Assembly: GCF_902804475.1 (NCBI RefSeq)
Contig: NZ_CADCSU010000125.1
Location: 31,753-95,752 of the forward strand
Reading direction: 5' to 3'
DNA length: 64,000 nucleotides
From: Flavobacterium bizetiae
GTDB taxonomy: Bacteria; Bacteroidota; Bacteroidia; Flavobacteriales; Flavobacteriaceae
Shown here: positions 17,108 through 25,675 of the stretch, piece by piece
How the letters are laid out: each line of letters starts with the position of its first letter
How positions within the stretch are numbered: the stretch's first letter is position 1
The notes under the pieces: generated by a model
Databases searched by the model: none
Seen by the model: only the letters and a program-made list of their open reading frames with translations
What the model was told of the DNA's origin: nothing
Program-made: the position numbers and the translations under genes

Positions 17108-17914
17108 TTAATCTATTTTAATTACATTAATGTTTGTTTTATATTCTAAAATCTGGTGGTAATTATTACTTATCGCCAAATGAAATAATTCATCACTTTT
17201 TTTGGAAGAAATACTATTTATTAGAAACCCAAATTCATCTTCGTTTAAACTTAAAATGAATTTCACTATTCTCGTATTATATTGAAAATGTTCACTATTA
17301 ATAACCGAAATAATATCTTCAACATTTTTAATATCAAAATAATTATAATGATTTTCGATTTTAGGGTGAATCTCTTTATTTGCCAGTTCTGCGAAATAAA
17401 CAAAAATAAAATCTCCGTTTACATCGTACTGATTCAATATTTTATTTACAGTATGTTCATGACTTCCGGTTATTTTAATGTCATCAACAAAAATGCAGAG
17501 CTTATTATTAATAAAATTTCGGTCAATATAATACGTATCATTAGAAATTAAATTTACCCTTTCGTTAAAATCTAAATTTCCATAATCTGTAACGTAAGTT
17601 TGGTTTCTGTAAATTTTTGACTCTATACTGGCTTTTTTACCATTTCTGAATAAAAAGCTGTTCAATTCTTTTTTGAAGTAATAGCACAAAAAGTTTGAAG
17701 CGGTTGGTATTGACAAATATGGACTTGGTAAAATAACAATTTCCTCGTCTGAAAGAAGCAACTCCCTAAACTGATATACAAATCCGGCAAATAAATCTTT
17801 GGCAAATTTTTCTGCATAGAATCTGTCACCAAATTTAAATCGGCTGTATTCTTTTTCTTCAAAAGGGCAATTATCTTTGTCGACAATTTTATGTAGGCTG
17901 TAACTTTTATTCAC
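17108..17914 (-). CDS. Phosphoribosyltransferase-like protein of Ter systems
   Basis: 268 residues. The PRPP-binding motif of type I phosphoribosyltransferases is visible at about 140-153 as LCIFVDDIKITGSHEHT (two acidic residues then a TG loop). An upstream IVILPSPYLSIPTASN segment resembles the family's substrate loop. The last 60 residues are helical. In published analyses Ter operons can carry PRTase and HAD genes thought to build a nucleotide-like metabolite; here the HAD gene is directly upstream. The start is GTG at 17914, 2 bases beyond the HAD stop, chosen because no ATG lies near and coupling fits. Substrate unknown. Confidence 0.75.
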   Translation of the reverse strand: MNKSYSLHKIVDKDNCPFEEKEYSRFKFGDRFYAEKFAKDLFAGFVYQFRELLLSDEEIVILPSPYLSIPTASNFLCYYFKKELNSFLFRNGKKASIESKIYRNQTYVTDYGNLDFNERVNLISNDTYYIDRNFINNKLCIFVDDIKITGSHEHTVNKILNQYDVNGDFIFVYFAELANKEIHPKIENHYNYFDIKNVEDIISVINSEHFQYNTRIVKFILSLNEDEFGFLINSISSKKSDELFHLAISNNYHQILEYKTNINVIKID

Positions 17915-17916
17915 TT

Positions 17917-18582
17917 TTAATTTTTTAGTAAATGCGCTTCAAATCCAAAATTGATTGCGCCATTATAATCTGCAATACTATTATCTCCAATATGCAGTAC
18001 TTCGTTTTTTTCTATTTTTTTTGATTCTTTTACTTGTTCAAAAACCAACTGAAAAATTTCTTTGTTTGGTTTTGAAAATCCTACTTCGTCAGAATAAATC
18101 TGAAAAGAAATAAAATCAGCCAATTCATAATGCGAGATCAGTTTTCTTAAACTTTTTCCTTTTATGAATCCGGTATTACTCAATATATTAATTGATTTTC
18201 CTTCTGCAACTATTTCTTCAAACTGAAGTTTAATGTCCGGAAAAATCAATTCTGGTTTATTGTTAAAAAATAAAGCTTCTGTTTCGTCATAAAACGCTGC
18301 TAATCTATCTAAACCGTTTGACTCTAAATTTACCTCGAGGGCGCCTAAAATTAGATAATAAATCTCGTATGTACTTAAATTTAATCCTGTTTTTTCGTTA
18401 ATATTGTTGCATAAAACATCATAATATCGCACTACCTCAGATACTTTTTCTATAGATGCATTTATTTCAAAAAAGTCTTTAAACAATAGATTTCTCTTTT
18501 GTTTAAATTCGGGATTAGATCGTATTAATGTTAACCATAAATCAAAAGAAAAATGGTTGTGATTTTTGTAATTTAATTTCAA
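17917..18582 (-). CDS. HAD-superfamily hydrolase (phosphatase) of the Ter operon
   Basis: 221 residues, haloacid-dehalogenase fold. Motif I is FSFDLWLTLI (nucleophile Asp; the usual second Asp is Trp, as in many dehalogenase-type HADs). Motif II is INILSNTG, motif III is EVGFSKPNKEIF and motif IV is LHIGDNSIADYNGA. A helical cap lies between motifs I and II. It probably removes phosphate from a small molecule, perhaps the product of the adjacent phosphoribosyltransferase. The start appears to be TTG at 18582; there is no upstream ATG in frame. The gap of 64 bases to the TerD gene upstream holds nothing recognisable. Confidence 0.85.
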   Translation of the reverse strand: MKLNYKNHNHFSFDLWLTLIRSNPEFKQKRNLLFKDFFEINASIEKVSEVVRYYDVLCNNINEKTGLNLSTYEIYYLILGALEVNLESNGLDRLAAFYDETEALFFNNKPELIFPDIKLQFEEIVAEGKSINILSNTGFIKGKSLRKLISHYELADFISFQIYSDEVGFSKPNKEIFQLVFEQVKESKKIEKNEVLHIGDNSIADYNGAINFGFEAHLLKN

Positions 18583-18646
18583 AATCTGGTTTTAAAAAAG
18601 ATGAAAAGATTATGTTTTGAATGGGTATACTTATTTTTTAAATACA

Positions 18647-19222
18647 CTATTTTATTATTTCTCCAGAAAAGTATTTTTCAAGGAAAAAACCTAAATCTGC
18701 TCTATATCCAATACCAGAAGCTTCAAATCTCCATTGATTATTGCGTTTGTATAATCTTCCGAATTCAACTCCCGTTTCAACCGAAAAATCTTCATCCAAT
18801 TCGTATTTGGCAATTTCTTCTCCGTTTGCATCGTCTACAATTCTAATATAGGAATTTCTAACCTGACCAAAATTTTGTTTTCTTCTTTCAAAATCTTCGA
18901 TAGTAACTACAAAAAGAATCTCCTGTACATTTGGATCAATTTTACTTAGATCTACTTTTATTGCCTCGTCGTCATCTCCATCACTGTTACCTCCCGTTGG
19001 ATCATCTCCGGTATGCTCCAGAGCACCATCAGGGGAATTTAAATTATTATAAAAAACGAAGTAATTTTCACCTAGAAGTTTACGATCAGAGTTGATCATT
19101 ATAGCAGAAGCATCCAAATCAAATTCATGACCTGTTCCTTCATTTGGATCCCAGCCTAAGCCTACAGAAATTCTGGACAGTCCAATGTCAATCTTTTGTC
19201 CTTTTTGTAAATTTATTGCCAT
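18647..19222 (-). CDS. TerD-family calcium-binding protein, first gene of the Ter run
   Basis: 191 residues, canonical subtype: SVGLGWDPNEGTGHEFDLDAS, FVFYNNLNSPDGAL, HTGDDPTGGNSDGDDDEAI, FVVTIEDFERRKQNFGQV, LDEDFSVETGVEFG. The acidic loop is longer than in the other copies. The tail ends FFLEKYFSGEIIK rather than YLNKYN. Being the most upstream gene of the 18-gene run, it probably follows the main promoter. In the upstream 240 bases I see only an imperfect box, TACTTTG at about 19270-19276, one base short of the consensus spacing. Confidence 0.95.
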   Translation of the reverse strand: MAINLQKGQKIDIGLSRISVGLGWDPNEGTGHEFDLDASAIMINSDRKLLGENYFVFYNNLNSPDGALEHTGDDPTGGNSDGDDDEAIKVDLSKIDPNVQEILFVVTIEDFERRKQNFGQVRNSYIRIVDDANGEEIAKYELDEDFSVETGVEFGRLYKRNNQWRFEASGIGYRADLGFFLEKYFSGEIIK

Positions 19223-19402
19223 TATTATAATTCTTTATTAAATTTTAAATTATACAATGATACAAAAAGCAAAGTAAGTAAAAATGTGGGATTCCGTAAA
19301 AGGCGAAATATTTATTAACAAAGTGGCAATTTTCGGAAAAAAATTAGAGCAACTTTCAAAAATCTAACTTTATATTCTACCTGATAGTTTCAACAAAATA
19401 GG

Positions 19403-19410
19403 TATATTTG
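19403..19410 (+). promoter_or_regulatory. Candidate -7 box TATATTTG for the DUF983 gene
   Basis: Exact TAnnTTTG match. Expected transcript start is near 19417, about 105 bases ahead of the preferred ATG at 19523. No clear -33 TTG. Confidence 0.5.
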
Positions 19411-19522
19411 TATTATTCTTCTTAAAAAGATTTAAAAGTAATTTTTCCTTTACTACAAAAGGAATATGTTTCCTAAAAAAAGAAAAAACTCCGCAAGAGA
19501 ATATCAAATAATACTTATCATA

Positions 19523-19906
19523 ATGTTGAAAAAAGGATCGAAACTAAATAGTATTTTAACAGGAAGTTGTCCAAAATGCCAAAAAGAAAGCATGTATTCA
19601 GACAAAAATCCGCTTCACTTGACTAAAGTTCTAAAAATGAACGATCATTGTAGCCATTGTGGATTTAAATATCAAATTGAACCTTCGTTTTTTTATGGCG
19701 CAATGTATGTAAGTTACGGATTGAATGTTGCCGTAGGAATTGCTGCTTTTATTGTATCGTTTATATTCTTTAAAACTACAATCGAAGAGTCTTTTATTGC
19801 AATCGTTATTACTTTGATTGTATTGTTTCCGTTTGTTTTACGACTTTCAAGAAATCTATACATTAATATGTTCGTTTCTTACGATCCTAAGGCCGGTCAG
19901 AAGTAA
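19523..19906 (+). CDS. DUF983 family membrane protein with zinc ribbon
   Basis: 127 residues. The N-terminal part has CPKCQKES and CSHCGFKY, a four-Cys zinc-ribbon arrangement, followed by two transmembrane helices (about residues 60-80 and 87-107) and a conserved YINMFVSYDP tail. Typical of DUF983 proteins in Bacteroidetes, whose function is unknown. An ATG at 19466 would add 19 basic residues; MLKKGSKLNSILTGSCPKC at 19523 matches the usual family start, so I use it. Its 3' end overlaps the convergent oxidoreductase gene by 20 bases. Confidence 0.85.
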   Translation: MLKKGSKLNSILTGSCPKCQKESMYSDKNPLHLTKVLKMNDHCSHCGFKYQIEPSFFYGAMYVSYGLNVAVGIAAFIVSFIFFKTTIEESFIAIVITLIVLFPFVLRLSRNLYINMFVSYDPKAGQK

Positions 19907-20960
19907 GACTTTTTAAATATCTTTTATGAAATCTTTTAATATCAATTTCGCGAGTTAGAGGAATTTCATTTTCAATATAATCATAAAGCACTTTTGCCAT
20001 TGATGGCCCCAGCATAACTCCTCTTGTTCCTAATCCGTTAAGAACATGAAGTGATTTAAATTCTTCGTGGGTTCCTATCAATGGTCTTCGGTCTTTTACT
20101 GTAGGGCGAACTCCGCCGTAATGCTCTACAATCTCGAAGTCGCAATCGATAATTTCTTTTATTCGGTCTATTAATTCTTGTTTTCCTGCCTCGGTAGGTA
20201 AATCGGTTTTATCTTCCCAGTTGTATGTAGCGCCAACTTTAAACAAATCATTTCCCATAGGCAAGATAAAAACACTTGTATTCATAATAACATCCAGGTC
20301 TAAATCCGGAGCTTTTATTACAAACATTTCTCCTTTAGTCCCGTCGAGAGGAAGATAATTAAAAAAGGGATTTTTATGCAGTCCAAATCCTTCTGCAAAA
20401 ACAATATTACGTGCCTGAATGTTTTTATACTGAACTCCATAATCGAAAAACTCAATATAAGCATAATCAAAAAACTGATTTAAAAGCAAATCATTCTCTT
20501 GCAGATATTCTCTATAGGTATCTAAAAGCAACATGGTATCTACATAACCCGTATGCAGAACTTCGCCATAATCATAAGGGGAATTGATACCTTTATATTT
20601 TTTAGAAATGATTTTTGTAGATAAAAAAGGCGCCAGATTTATTTTATCTGAAGCTGCAAACCAATTATTTTGTTCTTCAATAGAGAAAAACTTTCTAAGT
20701 ATGGGAAGTTTATAATTAAACTTGGTTTGTAATTTGGCTTCAATGTGATTGTAGAAATCATTCATTAGAACTAATTGTTCCTGGGCGTTCCAAACTTCGC
20801 TAAATCTCTTTAAAATAACCGGATTATAAAAACCTCCCGCTACTCTAGAAGATACCTGAGACATATTATCTACTATTAAAATAGATTTATTGTTTTTAAG
20901 GGCAACTTCTGCAAAAGAAATTCCGGCCAATCCGGATCCGACAATTAAATAGTCTAACAT
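19887..20960 (-). CDS. FAD-dependent oxidoreductase (DAO family)
   Basis: 357 residues. The N-terminal dinucleotide-binding motif YLIVGSGLAGISFAE lies at 4-18, then a segment AGGFYNPV. Near the C-terminus HYGGVRPTVKDRRPLIG and NGLGTRGVMLGP are the DAO-family flavin-binding signatures seen in ThiO/glycine oxidase-like proteins. It should oxidise an amine or amino acid, but the substrate cannot be read. The 3' end overlaps the DUF983 gene on the other strand by 20 bases. A TAnnTTTG box at 20996-21003 lies inside the hairpin that follows gldO. Confidence 0.85.
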   Translation of the reverse strand: MLDYLIVGSGLAGISFAEVALKNNKSILIVDNMSQVSSRVAGGFYNPVILKRFSEVWNAQEQLVLMNDFYNHIEAKLQTKFNYKLPILRKFFSIEEQNNWFAASDKINLAPFLSTKIISKKYKGINSPYDYGEVLHTGYVDTMLLLDTYREYLQENDLLLNQFFDYAYIEFFDYGVQYKNIQARNIVFAEGFGLHKNPFFNYLPLDGTKGEMFVIKAPDLDLDVIMNTSVFILPMGNDLFKVGATYNWEDKTDLPTEAGKQELIDRIKEIIDCDFEIVEHYGGVRPTVKDRRPLIGTHEEFKSLHVLNGLGTRGVMLGPSMAKVLYDYIENEIPLTREIDIKRFHKRYLKSLTSDRP

Positions 20961-20979
20961 GTGTAAAGGATAAAAAATA

Positions 20980-21014
20980 AAAAAACTCTTAATACAAAGG
21001 TACTAAGAGTTTTT
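20980..21014 (-). terminator. Terminator hairpin after gldO, containing a -7 box
   Basis: Arms AAAAACTCTTA and TAAGAGTTTTT enclose a short loop, 22 bases beyond the gldO stop, with a T-rich minus-strand tail. The loop holds minus-strand TACCTTTG (20996-21003), a good -7 box 35 bases before the oxidoreductase ATG. The same short segment may therefore end one transcript and start the next. Confidence 0.7.
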
Positions 21015-21035
21015 GTATTAATGTAATTTAGGGAC

Positions 21036-22028
21036 TTAGTAGTTCCACATATCTTCTTCGAAATTACGAATCTTCTCTTTTACTCTTTCAGATTCTAATA
21101 ACTGATTTTGCGCATTATCTTTCATGTAATCTTTGATTTCACGATCTCCGTACATGTTTTCTTCTTTATAGATAATAGCATTAAAACGTCTTGAATTTAA
21201 GATCTGATCAAATGAAATTGGAGTTGCGGAATTCTTATCGTTAAAAGCTTTCCCTTCGTGTAATACTTCCCGTGCATTAGGGAAGAAAACCCAAAATAAC
21301 TCAATATAATCTTTCTCGTCACTATTCATGGTATAAACATCCGGAGTTACAGGACAAATTCCGAGCAAACGATATTTTAATTCACTTTGCCTTTTATCAA
21401 AATACCAGTATCCTTTAATTTTATATTGCGTAACATCTGCTGCAGTTAAGTCTTGTTTTAAGATGTATTCTGCCGGCACCGATCTTGTTGGTCCAACGGT
21501 TTCATCCACATAAGTAACAGATTTCTTTTTACCAGTGCCTGTCACCACTTTTTTCTTTACAACACGGGTTCTGTAGTCGTCCGGATATTGATTAATTAAT
21601 TCTCTACCAGCATCTGTTGTATCAACTCGAGATAATGCTCCCTGAATATCTTTTAATGATTTTTTGGTATTAAAATAGCTGTCGCTGTATACTTCAGTTA
21701 TTTTACCACTTCTAATACCTCTGGTTAAAACGTCATAAAGCGAACGCCTGTCTGAACCAATATTAGCAGTGTCTACCGGAAAATATAACGGAAAATTGAT
21801 TTTTTCATTTAAATCAATAATTTCCCATACCGTTTTTCCCATCAAAACATCTCTGTCATCTACATAACCATAAGACAAAGGTTTATCGTTATCCGAAATT
21901 CTTTGTGCCGTACTCTTTAGCCCAATTTGGTCAGCTGTTTTTGCATTAAGTAAATTAGATTGTGCATTTGAAACAAATCCTGCTGTAACAAACATAATCC
22001 ACATTAAAAAAATTTTCCCTCTCATCAT
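21036..22028 (-). CDS. gldO: GldO, GldN paralogue of the type IX secretion system
   Basis: 330 residues with a signal peptide (MMRGKIFLMWIMFVTAGFVSNAQ, cleavage after NAQ). The mature protein is about 85-90% identical by eye to the GldN product immediately upstream. In F. johnsoniae GldN and GldO are partly redundant periplasmic components that associate with GldK, forming the ring of the type IX secretion system required for gliding. The frame is open to a TTG at 22046, but that TTG is part of a TAGCTTTG promoter box, so I place the start at the ATG at 22028. It lies downstream of gldN behind a hairpin. Confidence 0.93.
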   Translation of the reverse strand: MMRGKIFLMWIMFVTAGFVSNAQSNLLNAKTADQIGLKSTAQRISDNDKPLSYGYVDDRDVLMGKTVWEIIDLNEKINFPLYFPVDTANIGSDRRSLYDVLTRGIRSGKITEVYSDSYFNTKKSLKDIQGALSRVDTTDAGRELINQYPDDYRTRVVKKKVVTGTGKKKSVTYVDETVGPTRSVPAEYILKQDLTAADVTQYKIKGYWYFDKRQSELKYRLLGICPVTPDVYTMNSDEKDYIELFWVFFPNAREVLHEGKAFNDKNSATPISFDQILNSRRFNAIIYKEENMYGDREIKDYMKDNAQNQLLESERVKEKIRNFEEDMWNY

Positions 22029-22043
22029 AACACTTTTTTGTAA

Positions 22044-22051
22044 CAAAGCTA
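22044..22051 (-). promoter_or_regulatory. Candidate -7 box TAGCTTTG before gldO
   Basis: Exact TAnnTTTG match ending 16 bases before the ATG at 22028, which would leave a very short leader. No -33 TTG at normal spacing. It may allow gldO to be expressed despite the hairpin after gldN. Confidence 0.4.
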
Positions 22052-22276
22052 ACGCAATATTTTCTATTTTATTGTTATTTTCCTACAATTAACTGAAATT
22101 TTAATATTCAAACATAAAAAACAAGCTTTTAATAATGATACACTTAATAAAAAAGAAACAACATAAACCAAAAACAAGCAACTCAATATCAAACATATAA
22201 CAACAAAACTCCATACATAATTATATTTTTTTAGAATGAATGATTCTACAAATTACTTTACAGACTTCAACCAAAT

Positions 22277-22312
22277 AAAAAAGCTCTTATTGCCAGGCAA
22301 TAAGAGCTTTTC
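22277..22312 (-). terminator. Strong hairpin between gldN and gldO
   Basis: Arms AAAAGCTCTTATTGC and GCAATAAGAGCTTTT are perfectly complementary around a 3-base loop, 20 bases past the gldN stop. It should attenuate or end the gldKLMN transcript. Confidence 0.8.
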
Positions 22313-22332
22313 TTATAATGTATTTGAGATAC

Positions 22333-23322
22333 TTAGTAGTTCCACATATCTTGTTCGAAGTTACGAATCTTCTCTTTTACTCTTTCAGATTCTAACAATT
22401 GATTTTGTGCGTTATCTTTCATGTAATCTTTGATCTCACGATCTCCGTACAAGTTTTCTTCTTTATAAACAACTGCATTAAAACGTCTTGAATTTAAGAT
22501 TTGATCGAATGAAATTGGAAGAGCAGAGTTACTGTCGTTAAATGCTTTTGCTTCATGCAATGCTTCTCTGGCATTAGGGAAGAAAACCCAAAATAACTCG
22601 ATATAATCTTTCTCGTCACTATTCATCGTATAAACATCCGGAGTTACAGGACAAATTCCAAGTAAACGATATTTCAGTTCACTCTGACGTTTGTCAAAAT
22701 ACCAGTATCCTTTAATTTTATATTGTGTAACATCTGCTGCTGTTAAGTCTTGTTTAAGGATATATTCAGCCGGAACAGATCTTGTTGGACCAACTGTTTC
22801 CTCAACATAAGAAACAACTTTCTTTTTACCAGTACCTGTTACTACTTTCTTCTTCACAACACGTGATTTGTAGTCATCAGGGTATTGGTTAATTAACTCT
22901 CTACCAGCATCTGTTGTATCAATACGAGATAATGCACCTTGAATGTCTTTCAAAGATTTTTTAGTATTGAAATAACTGTCGCTATATACTTCAGTTATTT
23001 TGCCGTTTTTAACAGCTTTCGTCAAAACGTCATAAAGAGAACGTCTATCAGAACCAATATTAGCCGTATCTACCGGAAAGTACATTGGAAAATTGATTTT
23101 TTCATTTAAATCAATAATCTCCCAAGTTGTTTTTCCCATCAAGATGTCTCTATCATCTACATAACCATAAGCCAAAGGTTTATCGTTATCTGAGATAAGT
23201 TGCGCAGGAGTTTTAAGTCCTATCTGAGCAGGTGTTTTCGCATTTAGCAAATTAGATTGCGCATAAGAAGAAAAACCTCCAGCGATAGAAACAATAGCTA
23301 TTAAAAAATTTCTTACTTTCAT
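22333..23322 (-). CDS. gldN: GldN, type IX secretion system periplasmic ring protein
   Basis: 329 residues. Signal peptide MKVRNFLIAIVSIAGGFSSYAQ with cleavage after YAQ, then SNLLNAKTPAQIGLKTP. GldN is a periplasmic protein that forms the large GldK/GldN ring beneath the outer membrane in type IX secretion and gliding. Repeated Tyr-Gly-Tyr and Asp-Arg-Asp segments (GYVDDRDILMGK) and the closing EKIRNFEQDMWNY are shared with GldO. It follows gldM by 45 bases in the same orientation. Confidence 0.96.
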   Translation of the reverse strand: MKVRNFLIAIVSIAGGFSSYAQSNLLNAKTPAQIGLKTPAQLISDNDKPLAYGYVDDRDILMGKTTWEIIDLNEKINFPMYFPVDTANIGSDRRSLYDVLTKAVKNGKITEVYSDSYFNTKKSLKDIQGALSRIDTTDAGRELINQYPDDYKSRVVKKKVVTGTGKKKVVSYVEETVGPTRSVPAEYILKQDLTAADVTQYKIKGYWYFDKRQSELKYRLLGICPVTPDVYTMNSDEKDYIELFWVFFPNAREALHEAKAFNDSNSALPISFDQILNSRRFNAVVYKEENLYGDREIKDYMKDNAQNQLLESERVKEKIRNFEQDMWNY

Positions 23323-23367
23323 CGTGGTATTATTATAAAATATTGAATGTAGGTTTACCTACTTTTA

Positions 23368-24909
23368 TTATAGTATTTCAAAAATTACCGGAGCAGTTCT
23401 TGGCAATAAGTAACTACCAGCTCCAACAAGTTTAGTTTTAATTTCAGAAATAGTAACCTGATCTCCTTTTCCAGCTCTTGAAAGTACTTGTTTACATTGT
23501 GCATTTAATCTGTTACCAGTAACAACAACAGTAGGTTGTCCAGCAATTTTCATATTAAATCCAACAACATCTAAACCAACTTCAAAATCAAAGTCATTTA
23601 ATTTAGCTCCAATAGTAGCAACTTCTAAGTTAGATTTAGGTCCTTTAACAACACCTTGCTCACCTCTAATTGTACCAGTTGGTCCAGGAATACCTTTAAT
23701 TCTAAATGTTTTCTTATCTGAAACTTTATCTCCGTTTGGTAATGTACCTGTAACAGAAATTGTAGCTTCATTACCAGAACCCGGGCTCATGTTATATTTA
23801 CCTGGTTTACCAGCTGAAGATAATCCTGGCGCACTTGCAACAACTTTGTTGTCAGCAACACCTGCGAATGATACAGAGATTGGATTAACAACTCCTCTAT
23901 AAACAACGTTCATTTTATCAGCAGAAATAGTAGCAGAGTTTGGTCTTGGAACTACAACGTAATTTCCAGCAAATTTAAGTGGAATATTTTTTCCGTCCTC
24001 TAAGAATGTAAATTGTCCATTAATAGTTTGCTCACCTACTCCACCTGCAGTTAATGAAATAACAGCTTGTCCATTTACAATTTGTCCAGGACCTTGGAAA
24101 GAAGTTGGTTTTGTATTTTCGTCATAACGACCTAAAACTACTTTACCAGTTACTTTTTCTCCTTGGAAATAAGCATTTTTATCTAAAACAACAATCGCTT
24201 GATAGTTGCTGTAAGAAGCAGCAGCTACAGCCGCTTTTCCTAAAGCACTGTTGTAAACGTCAGCTTCAGTTTTCTTAACGTCATTTTGCCAAGCTGAAAG
24301 TTTAGCAGCTGATGCAATTGCAGGAAAACCTTTAAAGTGATATGCTAAGTATTTTTCTTTTATACCTTCTTTGTTTTTTACATCAGAAACATCAAATTTT
24401 TTCTCAACCTCAGAAATAATACCAGCATATTTTTTATCTGTACCTAAAGCAGCTTTAATATCTGATTTGTATTTTTCTATTTTCGCGATAATTTCGTTAC
24501 CTTTTGCAGTGTAACCGTCTCCTGTAAACCAGTCGTCGATGTTATCACCTCTATCCATAGATTCGTATGGCATTTTTCCAGTTTCTTTATCAACTTCAAA
24601 TCCTTTAACAGCTTGAGATTTCAAAGATCCGATATAATCGTAAAATTCTTTAGAGATTGTTTCTACTTTGTGAGCAGTTACTGCCGCAATAGCGAATTCT
24701 CCTTTTGCTTCAGCAGCTTTTTGATCTAAAGACGTTAATAAACTTGCATTTGTTTCTGTTGAACTTGTATTTGCACCTTCAAATTTTTCGTTCATCAAAC
24801 CAAAAGCAGAAATAACTTCTTTTGATACGTTCATTGCTAACATTGCGATGAAAACCAGATACATCAGGTTAATCATCTTCTGTCTAGGGGTTAATTTTCC
24901 TCCTGCCAT
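23368..24909 (-). CDS. gldM: GldM, type IX secretion motor protein
   Basis: 513 residues. A single N-terminal transmembrane helix lies at about 11-35 (MINLMYLVFIAMLAMNVSKEV), and the rest is a long periplasmic region of helical then Ig-like beta domains. GldM pairs with GldL in the inner membrane; the GldLM complex converts proton flow into rotation and reaches up to the GldKN ring. The start MAGGKLTPRQKMINLMYL and the conserved TM glutamate region near SKEVISAF fit the family. Gap to gldL is 52 bases and to gldN 45 bases. Confidence 0.97.
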   Translation of the reverse strand: MAGGKLTPRQKMINLMYLVFIAMLAMNVSKEVISAFGLMNEKFEGANTSSTETNASLLTSLDQKAAEAKGEFAIAAVTAHKVETISKEFYDYIGSLKSQAVKGFEVDKETGKMPYESMDRGDNIDDWFTGDGYTAKGNEIIAKIEKYKSDIKAALGTDKKYAGIISEVEKKFDVSDVKNKEGIKEKYLAYHFKGFPAIASAAKLSAWQNDVKKTEADVYNSALGKAAVAAASYSNYQAIVVLDKNAYFQGEKVTGKVVLGRYDENTKPTSFQGPGQIVNGQAVISLTAGGVGEQTINGQFTFLEDGKNIPLKFAGNYVVVPRPNSATISADKMNVVYRGVVNPISVSFAGVADNKVVASAPGLSSAGKPGKYNMSPGSGNEATISVTGTLPNGDKVSDKKTFRIKGIPGPTGTIRGEQGVVKGPKSNLEVATIGAKLNDFDFEVGLDVVGFNMKIAGQPTVVVTGNRLNAQCKQVLSRAGKGDQVTISEIKTKLVGAGSYLLPRTAPVIFEIL

Positions 24910-24961
24910 TTTTTCTAATTAGTTCTTTATTAATAAATTTAATATAATAGTCAAAAACTAA

Positions 24962-25609
24962 TTATCCTTTGTTACTCATTGCAGAAAGCATACCACCGTA
25001 AACACTGTTTAGTGAAGCAATGTTTGCAGTCATAGATTGCATTTGTTCTTTTAATTTAGAAGCATTTTCAGCGATTTCGCTATTTGCTTGTGCATTTCTT
25101 GAAGCACTTTCTAATTGTACTTTATATAAGCTGTTTAATGATTCCATTTGTGCAGCAGCCATAGACATTTCTTCAGCATATTTCTTTTGTCCTGCAATAG
25201 AATCTACTGTTGGAGAAATTGCTTTTGCAGCTCCTTCGAAGTTTTTGATGCTGTTTCCTAAGCTTGCCATTAACTCACCGTCAATTTTAGCTTCTTTCAA
25301 CATTACATCTAATTTTTGAGATAATAATCCCTGAGCATCAGCAGCAACTTCAACTTTGTCTGCTTTTTTTCTAGCCTGACCATTAGCTAATTCCGGGTAA
25401 ACAAGAGTCCAGTCTAATTCATCTTCAACTGGTTCGAAAGCAGAAAGAGCAAAGATTAACGCCTCAGTTACCAATCCAATTGATAACATAACAGTTCCTG
25501 TTAATGGTCCAATTTCAAAGTGAGTAATTTTGAATAAAGCTCCAATAATTACTACTGCCGCTCCCATACCATAAGCGAAATTCATCACTTTTTTACTTAA
25601 TAATGCCAT
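24962..25609 (-). CDS. gldL: GldL, type IX secretion motor protein
   Basis: 215 residues. Two transmembrane helices occupy about 10-30 and 37-58, with Lys27, His30 and Glu49 (GLVTEALIFALSAFEP); Glu49 is the residue shown to be needed for motor function in F. johnsoniae. A long cytoplasmic helical tail follows, rich in Met, Ser and Ala (about 90-215). With GldM it forms the proton-driven rotary motor of gliding and T9SS. Located between gldK and gldM in the expected order. Confidence 0.97.
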   Translation of the reverse strand: MALLSKKVMNFAYGMGAAVVIIGALFKITHFEIGPLTGTVMLSIGLVTEALIFALSAFEPVEDELDWTLVYPELANGQARKKADKVEVAADAQGLLSQKLDVMLKEAKIDGELMASLGNSIKNFEGAAKAISPTVDSIAGQKKYAEEMSMAAAQMESLNSLYKVQLESASRNAQANSEIAENASKLKEQMQSMTANIASLNSVYGGMLSAMSNKG

Positions 25610-25675
25610 AATACTTTTTTTTAGGTTTTAATTTAAAATAGATTTGATTTGGTTATTTGAATTTGAATTTAATTA

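Noticed and set aside
4987..19222. Calling the cluster a tellurite resistance operon only
   Set aside because: The content (TerY triad, PRTase, HAD) fits a broader stress system; tellurite as the natural signal is not shown.
4987..19222. Phage-defence island
   Set aside because: No restriction, toxin-antitoxin, nuclease or CRISPR gene is present, although Ter systems have been suggested in that context.
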